NCBI GenBank assembly: GCA_014904845.1
Contig: MU119206.1
Location: 372,001-436,000 of the forward strand
Reading direction: 5' to 3'
DNA length: 64,000 nt
Origin: Acephala macrosclerotiorum
Taxonomy: Eukaryota > Ascomycota > Leotiomycetes > Helotiales > Mollisiaceae
Part shown: positions 1 through 11,900 of the stretch, piece by piece
Layout of the letters: every line of letters starts with the position of its first letter
Numbering within the stretch: position 1 is the first letter of the stretch
Position numbers and translations under genes: made by a program
Notes under the pieces: model-generated
What the model was told of the DNA's origin: nothing
What the model saw: only the letters and a program-made list of their open reading frames with translations
Databases searched by the model: none

Positions 1-3000
1 GCGGATATGGAAGGCGACGAAGGCTTTGCGCAACTTGCCAAAACGCATTGGTTGAAGACGAAGAAATCCACGAAGGTCAAAGTCAAGCAAGATATTTTGA
101 AGAACGAAATATGGGATGTCCTTGAGAAGGATGGATTTCCATTCAAGTCTCTCTTGGTCTTGGAGAATTTGCAGATCCTCGAAAGGTGCGACCACTCCTG
201 GTGCATTCTCCAGTCTTTGCTAACCTCAACTATAGCTATTTATGGCCAGGCTTCTCCGAAGATTCGTCGAACATTCATATTCTGCTGATTGTTTTGGTTG
301 CGCATGTCAAGACAAGGGAGCATCTGCCAGTATGGGGTAAGTGTTATTCGGCCATACAGTGTTTAGCTATTACTAACAAAAAGCAGACATCTTCACAGAC
401 AATCCAGCCGAGTTTTCTGCTTTATTCCGCCGAGTACTGTCGATGACACTAGATACGACATTGTCTCCTACCATTCGAACATACCTCCTTTGTTTCATAA
501 TCACATCATTCCAGTCGCTGGATAGCGGGATAGTGAGGAAAGAGTGTGCTCCTCTAGTGTCTATCTCCATATGGCATAACATGTCGACGGAGAAGAAGCG
601 AGAGCGGAAGCTTGATCAAAGTGTTCAATTAAGGAAAGCATGGAGGGCAGCAGCGAAACGTTACGACGCCGCTGACGAAGAAACGAAACCTCGGCTTCGA
701 TTCGAGCGGTCCTGGTTATTTACTTTGGCTCTGGATTTCTTGAATCAGCTCTATAATGAAAAGAGCAAGTCTGGCAAGTTCTCGTCCTATAATTTGATTT
801 TTGCGGTCTAACGAGGTATCAGAAAACATCCGATATTGCGAACGCTTTATTGAGTTCCTATCTGATTTGCAAAGTCAATTACCTACCAGGAGATATGTCA
901 ACACGCTTCTCCAAGACCTAAACATTTTATCTGCCATCAGATTGTCTCCGGCATTCAACGATGAGGACAATAGTCTGCTGAGAGACCTCTATGCATTGCT
1001 CAAGCATTATACATACTTTTCTATCGACGACCACACCGGCATTCAGCACACCCGAACTGAAGCATATGAAAAACATTGTGCTATTCTTGCTGCATTGCAA
1101 AGAACTGCGTTAAAACACTTCAAGGAGAAATTGACCATCCTCGCGTTGTCGAACTACGGCTCCATTGACAAGCGCTCAGAGCTTGAGGGGCATCTAGAGC
1201 CGCTCACCGATGAAGAAGTCATCCAGCTTTGTGAACTCCTTGAATTCCGCACATCATATCCCTCCTCAACTCATATAGTGGCAGATCGAAAATTCCTCAC
1301 AGAAGTCTTACTCTCAGGCCACGAGAAGCGTAAGACCTTCCAGGAAACTACCCGTGATCTTAGCATATTACCGACAGAACTCACCCTCTTTGAGCCGACA
1401 CTCTTGAGAAATGACAACTATAATGGTTCGGAGCCTCTTGCAATTCCTAAGTTGAATCTCCAATACCTCACAGTTGGAGACTTCCTGTGGAGGTCGTTCA
1501 TTCTACACCGCTGTGAATCATTTTATGAGATTAGAAATCACGTCGAAGATGTTATTAAGAGATTAAGACCGTCGACAAATCGAGCAGGCCATACCAACTT
1601 TGACGGATACTCCAGAATGGCACTGCCTATAAGCAAGCCCTCGTAAGTATTTCAAACCTTTCTTCGACTTGAAACTAATTATGGCATAGGATATTGGAAG
1701 TGGTGCCACCTCTAGTTGGCAGTGACAAGCCTTCGGCTGTCCGCGCAGAGATAGCTTTAGATGTCAGCCGCCTAGCTGATAACGTGAGACAAGAATGGGA
1801 AACACTCCGGCCTGATGATGTTGTTTTCCTGCTAGCAGTCCAAGGCCCCGATGATTCAAAGATGATCACAAACGGCGGCGAAACACCCTCTGATGCACAG
1901 AAGATTGGTTTGAAATACCTTCGAGCAGCTGAGGTTACCCAAGTACTGGATGAGAAGGGACGCTCGCTACGAGACCAAGATAGACAGAATGGCTATGGTC
2001 GACCACGGCTACGGAGGTTGCATGTTAAGATTGATGCAGCAATATACAAAGAAGACATGGATCGAGTGTCCAGGGGCAAGTCGGACATTTATGAGGGTAT
2101 GAATCTAATAGTACGCAGAAGAGGCAGGGAAAACAACTTCAAGCCCATATTGGAGTCGATTCAGAGTCTGACTCTGTCGGACGTGCCCTTGGCATCGTGG
2201 CTGCATGAAGTTTTCCTTGGATATGGAGACCCAGCTGGTGCGACCTACACACATCTCTCAAACCAGATCAAGAAGATTGACTACAGAGATACCTTCCTTG
2301 ACTGGCAACATCTCATAGAAAGTTTGCCCGGAAAGACACTCGAGCCAAGTGATGATGTGGAGGGTAGCTTTGGCCCACCATACGTGCTTCAGTCAGCTCC
2401 CAAGGCTGAAGAAGCTGCTCCCGCAAAGCCATCAAAGAAGAGACGTCGCGATGCTGAGCCAGCACCACCGGTAGCTCCGCCGCAAGTAGTCCAAATCTCT
2501 ACATACAAGCCACCGAATACAGGCCCGTATCCCATGGATGCGCCGAAACTAAATCAAGTTCGATTCACTCCTACACAGGTCGATGCGGTCATCTCTGGAA
2601 CACAACCAGGATTGACGGTGATTGTCGGGCCTCCGGGAACTGGAAAAACTGATGTTGCGACACAAATCATCAACAATATCTACCACAATTTTCCAGAGCA
2701 ACGGACGCTCTTGATCGCACACAGCAATCAAGCTCTCAATCAACTTTTTCAAAAGATCGTTGCTTTGGATATTGACGAACGCCATCTTCTCCGACTTGGT
2801 CATGGTGAAGAAGAATTAGACACAGAAGCAAACTTCAGCAAGCATGGCAGAGTTGAATCGTTCCTGGAGAACCGTGATGGGTACTTGCGAGAAGTCGATC
2901 GCCTTGCAGCAAACTTCGGAGCTCCAGGTGCACATGGTGCATCTGCCGAAACAGCTGGTTATTTCAACTCTGTCTATGTCGAGCCCGCCTGGACAAGGTT

Positions 3001-4541
3001 TGAAGAAGTCTCCAAGGCGTCTGATACAACAGCAGAGACAGTTGTGTCATCCTTCCCCTTTCACTACTACTTCTCGAACGCTCCCCAACCTCTCTTCCCG
3101 CCAGATGCCGACAAGGATACTGTGATCGATATCGCCAATGGCTGCTATCATCACGTAAGGAAGATATTCACTGAACTTGCGGATGTACGTCCATTCGAGA
3201 TCCTGAGAAGAGATCGAGACAAAGCCAACTACCTTCTCACCAATGAGGCCCGAATTATCGCCATGACATCCACACATGCGGCTATGAGAAGGAGAGAGAT
3301 CGCGACACTCGGCTTCCATTACGATAATGTGATCATGGAAGAAGCTGCTCAGATTACAGAAATCGAGAACTTCATTCCACTCGCGCTCCAGAACCCAAAG
3401 AATGGTCAAATGCCATTACAACGAGTCGTTCTCTGTGGCGACCACTTCCAAAACTCTCCTGTCATCCAGAACCTCGCTTTCCGCCAGTACGCAAACCTTG
3501 AACAATCCCTCTTCTCCCGGCTCGTCCGTCTTGGTGTACCAACCATAAATCTCGACCAACAAGGTCGTGCTCGTCCCTCTATTGCATCACTTTACTCTTG
3601 GAGATACCAGAACCTGGGAAGCCTCCCCGTTGTCTCTACAGCGCAGGAGTTCATCACAGCGAACGCAGGCTTCAAGTACGACTACCAGTTCATCGAAGTC
3701 CCCGATTACAAGGGCAAAGGCGAGTCAGAGCCCACACCGCACTTCATCCAGAATTTAGGTGAGGCAGAATATGCTGTTGCGATTTACCAGTACATGCGAC
3801 TACTTGGTTATCCAGCTGAAAAGATCAGCATCCTGGCCACATACGCAGGCCAAAGGGCGTTGATCAAGGATGTGCTTGCCCATCGATGTGCTAAGAATCC
3901 ACTATTTGGTCTCCCAAAGATTGTCACGACGGTGGATAAGTATCAGGGAGAGCAAAATGACTGTAAGTTTCTACCGGTTTCTCCCCCTTTGAGACTGTCT
4001 TTGCTAACATAGATGTGTAGATGTCATCCTCTCACTGACCCGCACCTCTCGAGTCGGCTACCTGCGTGATATCCGCCGTCTGACAGTTGCTCTCTCCCGT
4101 GCTCGTCTTGGTCTGTATATCCTGGGTCGTCGCACCATCTTTGAATCCTGCTTCGAGCTTCGTCAAGCTTTTGACATCCTTCTACAGCGTCCAGATAAGC
4201 TACAGCTAGTGACGGGAGAGTTGTGGCCAAGCAACAGAATACTGAGTGAAGAGGAGGGTAAAGACGTCCCAGGACAGACTCAAATGGAAGGTCTAGAGCA
4301 TCTAGGACAATACGTCTTCGAGATGACAAACTCTAAGATCCAGCAGCTACGTGCCGAGCGTGGTTTGGGCGAAGTTGAACTCATTACTCAGGAAAACTCT
4401 GGAGTAGTGGATGGGAATGAGGAAGAAGAGGGTTATATCGATGCTGATGGATATCTTGGCCCAGAAGATGAAGAGGAGATCGAAGAAGAAATCAAGGAGG
4501 GTTTTGAGGCAGAAGATGGACCTGATAACCAAAAGTTGTAA
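1..4541 (+). CDS. AQR: Intron-binding protein Aquarius (spliceosomal SF1 helicase), 5' end outside the window
   Basis: Partial gene, open from base 1 with no start codon in the window. Exons read as 1-185, 236-336, 387-773, 823-1642, 1690-3962 and 4021-4541, giving about 1428 residues in one continuous frame. Aquarius (Cwf11 in fission yeast) binds introns upstream of the branch point in the spliceosome. Support is family-wide similarity: an early HWLK segment, RRYVNTLLQDLN, the Walker A motif GPPGTGKTD (around 2629), the EEAAQ motif II, GDHFQNSPVIQ where animals have GDHHQLPPVIK, TVDKYQGEQND and a C-terminal VALSRARLGLYI. The tail is acidic (E/D-rich), typical of fungal members. The third intron (774-822) appears to use a GC-AG donor (GCAAGT), the only choice I found that keeps frame. 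The other introns are GT-AG and 47-58 nt. Stop is TAA at 4539-4541. Confidence 0.95.
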
Positions 4542-4778
4542 TTTATGGATACCAGCCAACATGAATTGGCAAATGTAGAGTACAGGCGTACTGCACACGA
4601 AAATGAATCGATGATTTTAACGGTATGCTCTGCTCCTTCCTCATTCCATCACAGTGCATTACTAAGCGAGCGTCCTCAGCTAATGCTAGCCTTCAAAATA
4701 TCGAGGACAGCCAAACGGAAAAACTTCAAAAGTCATCAGGAAAAGCTTCTTGGGGCATCAAAAACAAAGCTAAAAGTT

Positions 4779-4824
4779 GACCGGGCTACACCGCAACTCG
4801 GTCAGAGTTGCGGTGCTCCCGGTC
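4779..4824. repeat. 46-nt near-perfect inverted repeat (hairpin)
   Basis: Left arm 4779-4799 and right arm 4805-4824 are reverse complements except for a small mismatch in the middle, with a 5-base loop (GGTCA). It sits about 240 bp past the Aquarius stop codon and directly abuts a tRNA-like motif at 4828-4855. It could be a transcript 3'-end structure or the end of a small repeat. The structure is seen directly; the role is unknown. Confidence 0.7.
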
Positions 4825-4827
4825 GAT

Positions 4828-5000
4828 TAGCCCGAGCAGGACTTGCACCTGCATCTTACATATTCTGTCATGGGGGGACAGAGGCAATTTGTTGTCTAAC
4901 AAGATTGCTGCTTTTATATGGATGTGTTATCTTATTTACACCATCGGACCTTGTGCGCAAATTGTGTCAATTTAAATCTATAATGTAGTTTGTGAGGATG
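4828..5000 (-). repeat. Degenerate repeat, copy A, with a tRNA T-arm-like motif
   Basis: Read on the minus strand, this ends with a T-arm-like stem-loop: GCAGG, loop TGCAAGT, CCTGC, followed by TCGGGCTA, which looks like a 3' acceptor strand plus discriminator. The motif resembles a pol III B box with one mismatch. No matching 5' acceptor half was found at tRNA distance, so this is not an intact tRNA gene. The same start (AGGACTTGCACCTG on plus), middle (TTTTAT followed by GTGTTA) and end (AGGATG) recur at 5151-5340. It is probably an old tRNA-related or SINE-like repeat. Confidence 0.4.
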
Positions 5001-5150
5001 AAGTTGATTTAGTAGCGTTGTGCCGGATCAGGGTTGCTTGCTTCATATTCTCCCAAACAGGTAGGCACGAAAGCACGAAGGCAGAACATGAAGGCAAAAA
5101 GGTCGACCAAATGAAAGATTTAGGTCTTTCTATTCCTGTTGATTGATCTT

Positions 5151-5340
5151 CTTAGGACTTGCACCTGAATCTCACATGCTCTCAGCTCTTAGCGAACTGA
5201 GAAGACGGCGGGAACATGCGCGTCTCAGAAGGTTGTTCCTTTTATGTGCGTGTTAACTTTTCACTACAAAACTGTTGATTGGCTTAACTTGGAAGAAATG
5301 CGTTTATTCAAGTCTATATAGTAGTCTGCAGGATGGTGAG
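5151..5340 (-). repeat. Degenerate repeat, copy B
   Basis: Second, more diverged copy of the element at 4828-5000. It shares the 14-base AGGACTTGCACCTG start, the central TTTTAT...GTGTTAAC segment and the TCTATATAGTAGT...AGGATG end. Insertions make it slightly longer. The remaining sequence between Aquarius and the next gene (4542-5591) shows no open reading frame with recognisable features. Confidence 0.4.
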
Positions 5341-5591
5341 TCAGTAGGCCGGGTGTTGAGATGAGACAGGGAGAAGGAAATTTTTGGGTAAAGGCGCAAG
5401 GGGGGCGGAGGATGCAAGCACGTGGTACCTTCAGGAGCGGGAAAGGAGCGGCAAAGCGGAAGCTCGCAATACTTCTGACATTCAGATTATATCGATTTTC
5501 CTATCGTGTTGTCATTCATGATCAGTCTTTCCAGTAACTATGCCTACTGTGATTTCCATAGAGATACCTTATCAATTCATTAGGGTCATAT

Positions 5592-7950
5592 CTAGTCCTC
5601 AAACATTGCCATCATCAACCCCACCGCAACTGCAGGCAAGATGCCCATTCCTGGTCTCTCCTGTCTGGCTGCAACATTCCTCTGATTCCGCTGTTCCAAA
5701 TTCCGCTCCACCATCCTCCTCCAAGCGTCCTCGTTCCCTCTCAAAGCACCGACATCAAAAAGCCTGCCACCATCGTCCCCAATCCCCATAAAATCCACTC
5801 CCATGCCCCCTCCGCCCGTGCCACTATATCGCAACCGTTAACACCATCTTCGTAGCCCACACTTCAAGCAAAAACAAAAATCGATCAGCACCAAGCAAAG
5901 GGAGGAATTACAGCGTGCGCAAGAGGCGAACTCACCCTCTACCACAAGTACTTCTACATACATCCCAGTCTTTCAGACAGGCGTAGCACCATTCAGCACG
6001 ACAACGGCAGGTCATGTGAAGACAGCCTTCGGTGCGTTCGAGGATCTGACTGCATTTGGGACATTGTTTCCAGCCCTTCTTTTTGGCTAGTTCTTCGACT
6101 TTCTTGCCATCCTTATCTTCTTTGCAGACGCCGGAATGTTCTTGCTTTGTACATGCGACGCACGTACGCGTCCTGCAAGAACCGCAAATAGCAATTGGAC
6201 CGTGGATTGAAGATGGTGGAATGAACTTCGAGCAGGTCGGCGAGGAGCAGTATGTTGGTTTCTTGGTGGATAGCTCGAGGAGAAGAAGGTCGTATTTCTG
6301 GATAAAGGCGTTGGAGAGATGCGCAGTGAAGTTAGTTGTGGGAATAGTAGTGCCACAGCACTTAAATGGTGTGTGCGACTTAAATGCACTCTTAAATGCC
6401 CCTATTACTGTCAGTCGTATCCCAAGATCATGGTCAAGGAGCTCATACCTGTTATACATTCGCTGCAGTATGCATGTTCGCACGGTAGAACCGCCATTTC
6501 TTTCTTGTTTCCAGGCTCCATGCAAGAGACACAGTCCGCCCTTTTAGACTTTGATTCTTTAGCCTTTTTCTCAACCTCTTTCTGCCTCTTCTGGTCTTCT
6601 GCGATACTTTGTGCCTCTTTCCTCCTTTTCTCTTCGCTTACCGACGGACTACGTCTCTTGATCTTTTCGATTGAGCTTCTTTCCCTTCCGAATCGCACCT
6701 TCTTCTCGCTATCCGCGCTTGGTTTCCTTTCCTCATGCCTTTTGTGCCTTCGTTCGCTTTCCGCCTTCCGCTCTTCCTCCTCCTGTTCTCTGCGCCGCCT
6801 TTGATCCTTAGACTTCTTGTTTGCTTCTGCCTCCTGTGCAGTGGTTTCCATAACCCACCGAGCCTGTGTCTTTTCCGCAGCCTCTCTGTCTCGCCTTATT
6901 CGATCGGCCCATTCTCTTTCCTGCCGTTCTAACGCCCTTGCGTACTGTTCTTGTTTCTGCAAGCGAGCTTGTTCTTCCCGAGCCATTCTATCTGCCAGCC
7001 TTCGAGCTTCCGAGTATGACCGTTCGACCTGTTCCTTGCGACGCTTTTCCTCTGCCTCAATTTTTTTCGCATATTCCTTATCTCGGTATTCCCGTCTGGG
7101 CTGCGAGTAGATAGAGGTCACCATTTCAGAAATGATGCTCGTCTTGTCGTTTTCGTGGTCAGAAATTGAGGAGGCAGGGGTCGGTGGATATTTGATGGAT
7201 GATCTGCTAGATCGCTTTGAGGATGTTTGATGTTGAATCGTCGGAAGTGGTGAAGGTGGTTCTATGGGAAGGTTTGGATGGAGGCCGAGTGAGGGTTTGA
7301 AATAGAGGGCGAGTGAAGGTCTTGAACGTCTAGTCCTTGACCTCTTTTCTAAGTACTCGTGCGCAATCTTTCGACATTGCTGCTGTCGTTGAAGCGGTGG
7401 CCGTTGTTCCTGCTGTTCCTGTTGTTCCTGTTGTACCTGCATCACAATTAGTCAACACGACCCCGAGTCGCGAGGACGTCCAAGTAAGAACAAATAGGAA
7501 GTGTCTTACTTGACTGCCGGACAAGTCCTGGAATCCTTTGGTCGCAGCCTCATCTATGATTGGAGGGGACTTAGCAGAACAAGCATTCGTTTGAATCCAC
7601 TTGCCAGAGAAGGGGTCCACGAATTCAGGAGCTTCGTCCAAGAAAGTGCGCAAGGTCTCCACATCCACTTCGACGTTGGCGTTGCTGTCATCATTGCCTG
7701 GCTCCTCTGGGTCGTTGTGCCATCTGTAAACTCGTCTGGCGATTCGTCCAGTATACTGCAGACACGTTTCACTCGCGGCAACACGAATTTGATGATGTTG
7801 TTGAGTCGAGATGTCTGCTGTTGTTTCAACGCCCTTTCCTTGCCGGGGTAGCTTTGATTCTCGAAGCTTTTGGGAATGGTTGAGAAATGCAAGATAACAA
7901 GTAAAAGCCTCCTGGAGAGATGTACTTAAATTCGACTCCGTAATCTCCAT
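5592..7950 (-). CDS. RBR (RING-between-RING) E3 ubiquitin ligase
   Basis: Four exons on the minus strand: 7950-7510, 7436-6449, 6401-5936 and 5823-5592, totalling 2127 nt (708 aa). The start is the ATG at 7950; the frame opens slightly upstream but only with TTG. The N-terminal third is unrecognised. It is followed by a QQEQQEQ tract and a long R/K/E-rich coiled-coil segment. The catalytic module is C-terminal: RING1 (CVSCMEP, then LPCEHAYCSECI), an IBR (CCGTTIP, CSSPTCSKFI, CGSCRTRTCVAC) and RING2 (CPKCSQILERTEGC, then MTCRCRAEWCYACL), whose LERTEGC cysteine is the expected thioester residue. RBR ligases pass ubiquitin through that cysteine. The last exon (5823-5592) is less certain: without splicing at 5935 the protein would stop just after RING2 at 5932. 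Substrate unknown. Confidence 0.85.
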
Positions 7951-9119
7951 CCTGACTATCAGCGTCAAGGTACAACCTCAAAATTATGAAACAAAAACAA
8001 TGAACTAAAGTGAGACTCCGTTAAAGATGCTAGAAGATATTCTGTACGACTAGGGAATGGTGCATGGTGTATAGTAAGGCTATGCGTGCATTTCTCCGAC
8101 AAGGTGCGGTTGATTTTGAGACCGGCTAGGATTGCAAATGACTACTTTCATATGTGGCGCTAGATCTGAGGGCAAATGGTAGAAGCAGACCGAGTGGTTG
8201 GCTTCGTACGATGGATGCCTGATGGATGTGTTCGGGGCAGCGAATGAGGCTCAACAGCTGATCGTCGGGTAGCAACAATTTGTGGCCGTATGGAGCGTGG
8301 CACCAAGGGTACTCTATCTATCGGGAGGATAATGAAGTAGATAATTTGCTGCAATAGTGTATCGTATGCAACCTTCGAATAATCTGTCAAGATGATCGAG
8401 ATCCGAGGCAGGGCAGGTCAGAACAGGTGAAGATCACTCAAGCTTTTGATGTTTCTCCAGTCTCCCGTTGCTTTTCATCGGATTGGTAGCCGTCTCAGCC
8501 CATGATAATCCTAGGATCAGAGAGCCTCGATTGTTTCCGGGGTGGTGACAGTTAGGTACACACAAGCGGGGCGTTTGCATCGTGGTGGGCGAACGTTGGC
8601 GTAGCCTTACCACACTCTGTTTGCCGGACACCGTCTCACCGAGTGTCGCTGGTAGCCGAGGAAGAAGAAGTCTCGTTGATGAGGTGATTGCAAGGTGAGG
8701 AAGTAGTGGTGAGTGGTGATGTTTACAAGTGAGGCTGCAGAAGATGAAGCGAGGCCTGACGAGGCGCCTGCATGAAACACTACACGTGATCATGATTAAT
8801 AACTTTCCAGGACGGTGTGTAGCTTTTCAAGAACCACCAGAGGGGGGGAATTAGGGAGTACCTTGAGTCAAAGTGCACAGGTCATCTCATACATGCTCGA
8901 AGCTGAAGCCTGGGAGGAAGAGATATGTTCAGTCACGTGGTGATTTTCGGATTTGAGAAACAGCCTTGGAAACTTTTTCATCGAGTGGCACTTTGTGATC
9001 AAACATCGCAATGAATCCTATGCTAGATTATCACATATTTCCATTGATCTTAGGTGGTTTTAACTGTCGTCTTCATTCCTTCTTATCCCGTGCCTATCAT
9101 TCGACATCCTTTTGCACCT
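7951..9119. other. Intergenic, no gene recognised
   Basis: Between the start of the RBR ligase and the downstream end of the chitin deacetylase locus. It should hold the RBR promoter. Open frames here (the longest about 120 codons at 8434-8793, minus) show no motif, no supporting splice structure and no family resemblance, so I call no gene. Confidence 0.5.
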
Positions 9120-9791
9120 CTATCTTAATCCATTACCCCCAAACCCAGTATTATCATATCCTCCTCCATTCTCACACTTCTTGCAATAAGCGTTCAACTT
9201 GAAACATTCTTGTGTCCACTTCGTACACACACCCAGATTCTGCCATCCACCACCCATGAACTTCACAGTTTGACCATAGCAGCTCACACTTGCTTGTTGA
9301 CAACTGTGCTCGTCTGTGAAAGCAGGGATATTTCCATACCAAGAGCCGTTCTTCATTGCACAGGATGAAGTTGACGTAGGTGATGAGGAGGATTTGGTAG
9401 TTGTTGGTGTTGCGACTTTGGATGAAGTTGCAGGCGTAGAGGTGGGTGCGCTGGTAGACTTGGAAGAGATGGGCGAGCTGGCAGATTTGGATGAGGCTGG
9501 TGTTGTGGTCGAGCTTGCTGGCTTGGTCGGAAGCGAGGTCGGTAAGATCGTTCCTGTAGCAGAAGATGTGGCAGATGATAAAGAGCCGTTGAAAGAGCGG
9601 TTCGAGCGATTTGTGTCTCCCAGACACTCACCAACCGTGACACCTTTCCATCCCTTTTGCTGGATGAGGCCGTAGTAGTAATCGGAAAGGTTCGCTACGG
9701 ATTGTTGCACGATATCATATTGGATGGAAAGGTAATCTGTGACACTGGCTACAGCAAGTGCTTGCTTGACGATGTTCTTGGAGTTCTGAAT
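9120..9791 (-). pseudogene. In-frame continuation of the chitin deacetylase beyond a premature TAG
   Basis: Directly after the TAG the same frame stays open for 223 codons. It reads first like the family's next segment (IQNSKN, then DYLSIQYDIVQQSV), so the stop replaces a residue inside a conserved stretch; CAG to TAG is the simplest explanation. In motif 5 the usual His-Asp appears as Tyr-Asp (QYDI). After about 60 residues comes a Ser/Thr/Pro-rich linker, then a cysteine-rich C-terminal domain (SCAMKN ... SCQQASVSCYG ... CTKWTQECFKLNAYCKKC) that I do not recognise. The options are a pseudogene, stop-codon readthrough, or a truncated but secreted protein. Confidence 0.7.
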
Positions 9792-11017
9792 CTATGATGG
9801 CGCGGGGTTCAAGTAGTCTTGAATGTCGAGGTCGAAATACACGCGGTGGTATCCAAGAGCTTGCATGTCGGCCCAACATCCGGACTCTTCTGTGCAGTCA
9901 GAGTAGGGTGGGCGCATGTAGGTAGGCCACATCCCGATGATGTTATTGAATGCCATTTCCTTCTTGACCATCTGAGAGATACGTAGATCGTGGGTGATGT
10001 TGGAAAGAGAGTAGTGAGACCAGGTGTGAGAAGCGACCTGGTGGCCTTCAGCGATCATACGCTTGATCAAGTCAGGGTAAGGAGCAGTGGTGTCAATCTC
10101 TCCTTTGCCATTGTTGTTGCCAGTGATGAAGAACGTGGCGTGGAAGCCGAATGATTTGAGAACGTCGAGGAGTTGGGGGGTGTAATTGTATGGACCATCG
10201 TCGTAGGACAGAGCAACTACATTATCCTGAACGCAATCATATATGTCGTTGGAGTAGGTGATGGGACCTTTGAGAGGCCTAGGAATATTCTGTGTTGAAG
10301 CTCCCGCGGGCATGGCATCTGAGTCGCATCGGCCATATCCAAGCATGCAGGATCCAGGGTCAGCACAATAGACCTGAGTGGTACCGCAGTATCCAGCCAT
10401 TGAGCAACATTGATTGTCTGAGCAAGTAGCACCGCCGAAATTTGGACCGCATGTTCCACTGCCTGATGGTGGTGGAGCATCAGGGCTGCAGACACCGAAA
10501 GCAGACTGACATCCTGCCCCACAATAATCTGTGGTGTTTCCACAGTACCCAGCCTGGTAACAGCAGAGCCCAGAATTGCATTGTAGATCGCCATGGGTAG
10601 GTCCACAGGTAAAGGTGTCGTCACCAGGTTGGGTTGAGGCAGGAGAGCATGTTCCAAAATCAGATTGACAGCCGGTAGAGCAGTAATCTGATGTGTAAAG
10701 GTCAGCATATATCGGGATTTTCCAGAATTTTCCTCGTACCAGTTGAGTTTCCGCAGTACCCTAGGTATGGTTAGTGAACGAGCTGATGAGCCTCCAGAAC
10801 CTCACTGACCGTACTGCGAGCAACAGCTTCCTTCATTTACTGTAGCATCGCAAACATAACTGTTGTTGGCCCCACCGAAGGCATTTCCACAGGTGTTGTC
10901 AGGGCTCACAGCGCGCTTGGAAAGAAAGGAGTAGAGGCCAGCATCATCGGTAGGAAGAGCATGGCTCAAGCCTACGAAAGCGAAGCCAAAGGCCAATGAA
11001 ATGAGGTTGGCACGCAT
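9792..11017 (-). CDS. Chitin deacetylase (NodB polysaccharide deacetylase) with three CBM18 modules, ending at an in-frame TAG
   Basis: Exons 11017-10810, 10760-10740 (a 21-nt microexon) and 10687 onward. The N-terminus is a signal peptide (hydrophobic run ending SHALP). Three hevein-like chitin-binding modules follow: CGNAFGG...CSTGCQSDFGTC, CGPTHGD...CGAGCQSAFGVC and CGPNFGG...CMLGYGRC. The microexon supplies the YCGNST piece of the first module, so it is needed for a complete domain. The NodB domain shows motif 1 (SYDDGP), motif 2 (SHTWSHYS), motif 3 (RPPYSDC) and motif 4 (DLDIQDY). Such enzymes remove acetyl groups from chitin at the wall, often masking it from plant chitinases. Translation would stop at TAG 9794-9792 after about 374 aa, in the middle of the region that normally continues to motif 5. 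See the next entry. Confidence 0.85.
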
Positions 11018-11900
11018 AATGGACCTGATTTCAATGTAGTACAGCGATGAATTAAATATAAATTTGTAGAACGGAAGAGATAATGAGTAGTGAGCGACAG
11101 GAATGATCGAAAGGATCGAAGAAGGTCCAAAAGAAGTAATGAAGCTCTTCGCTGCCAACGAAACGAAGGTTCACTCAGGAGAGGCGAACTGAGGAGCAAA
11201 ACTTTCCCCTCAACGATGGCGTCGAAAATATATGAAATAAAGGCCGCTTGCCATGGCCTCTTTGACAAGGACGAGGTCCCAAGGCATAATCAAAGCGGCA
11301 GCAGTCTATTACATACCACGTTCTCTAGACAGCATCTCAGTGTCATGGTAGAGGCCCCAGCATGAAGCCATCGCAGCTTTCCCGGAGAAACTCATCTAGC
11401 CCTAAACTAGAGGCGCGCTTTTCCTTGCCGAAGTCCACAAGGGGCCGTGGCATGCTAAAAATATATATATGGGATGCGGAAAATTTTGAAAGATTGCGAT
11501 TGGTGAGACGCATGAAATCTGGGCAATGCGGAGAAAGTGCGAAAGGATGATCGTCGATAACTTCAGGGGCACGCATTAGAGTGAAGTCTGTTCGTTCGAG
11601 GCTAGCCTATTTTGGAGAACGGATGACAGGGGCTCACTTCCCTCACGAAGTCATGTATCCCTCAAGAACGAGATGATTTCTAAACCATCGAGCACGGACT
11701 CAGACTGTATCGACGGGTGGAACGCCGCCTTTCGTTTTAAGTGAGTTTTTTTGTCCTTCTGGCCCTATGAAGTTTTGGCATCGCAAAATCGAATAAGAGA
11801 ACTCGCAAGCAAGGACAATATTTCTGTATTTGTCGAACATCGGCCTCAGTATTCGTTGTTATCATACAATCTTTCAAAACAATTCTAATCGCAGTGTTTT
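11018..11900. other. Intergenic, chitin deacetylase promoter side
   Basis: No gene recognised. It should contain the promoter of the chitin deacetylase (minus) and the 3' flank of the NIPA transporter (minus). Short open frames on both strands overlap each other and show no motifs. Confidence 0.5.

Noticed and set aside
4828..4900. Intact tRNA gene
   Set aside because: Only the T-arm and 3' acceptor half are visible; no 5' acceptor strand or proper anticodon arm at the right distance.
6056..7114. Several long plus-strand frames opposite the RBR ligase
   Set aside because: They are antisense shadows of the K/R/E-rich segment and give only Ser/Leu/Phe-rich low-complexity peptides.
9172..9675. 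Open frames on both strands over the deacetylase C-terminus
   Set aside because: They are shadows of the Ser/Thr/Pro-rich linker, whose repetitive codons keep other frames open.
10217..10708. 163-codon minus frame across the chitin-binding region
   Set aside because: Out of frame with the cysteine pattern of the CBM18 modules and starting from a non-ATG codon.
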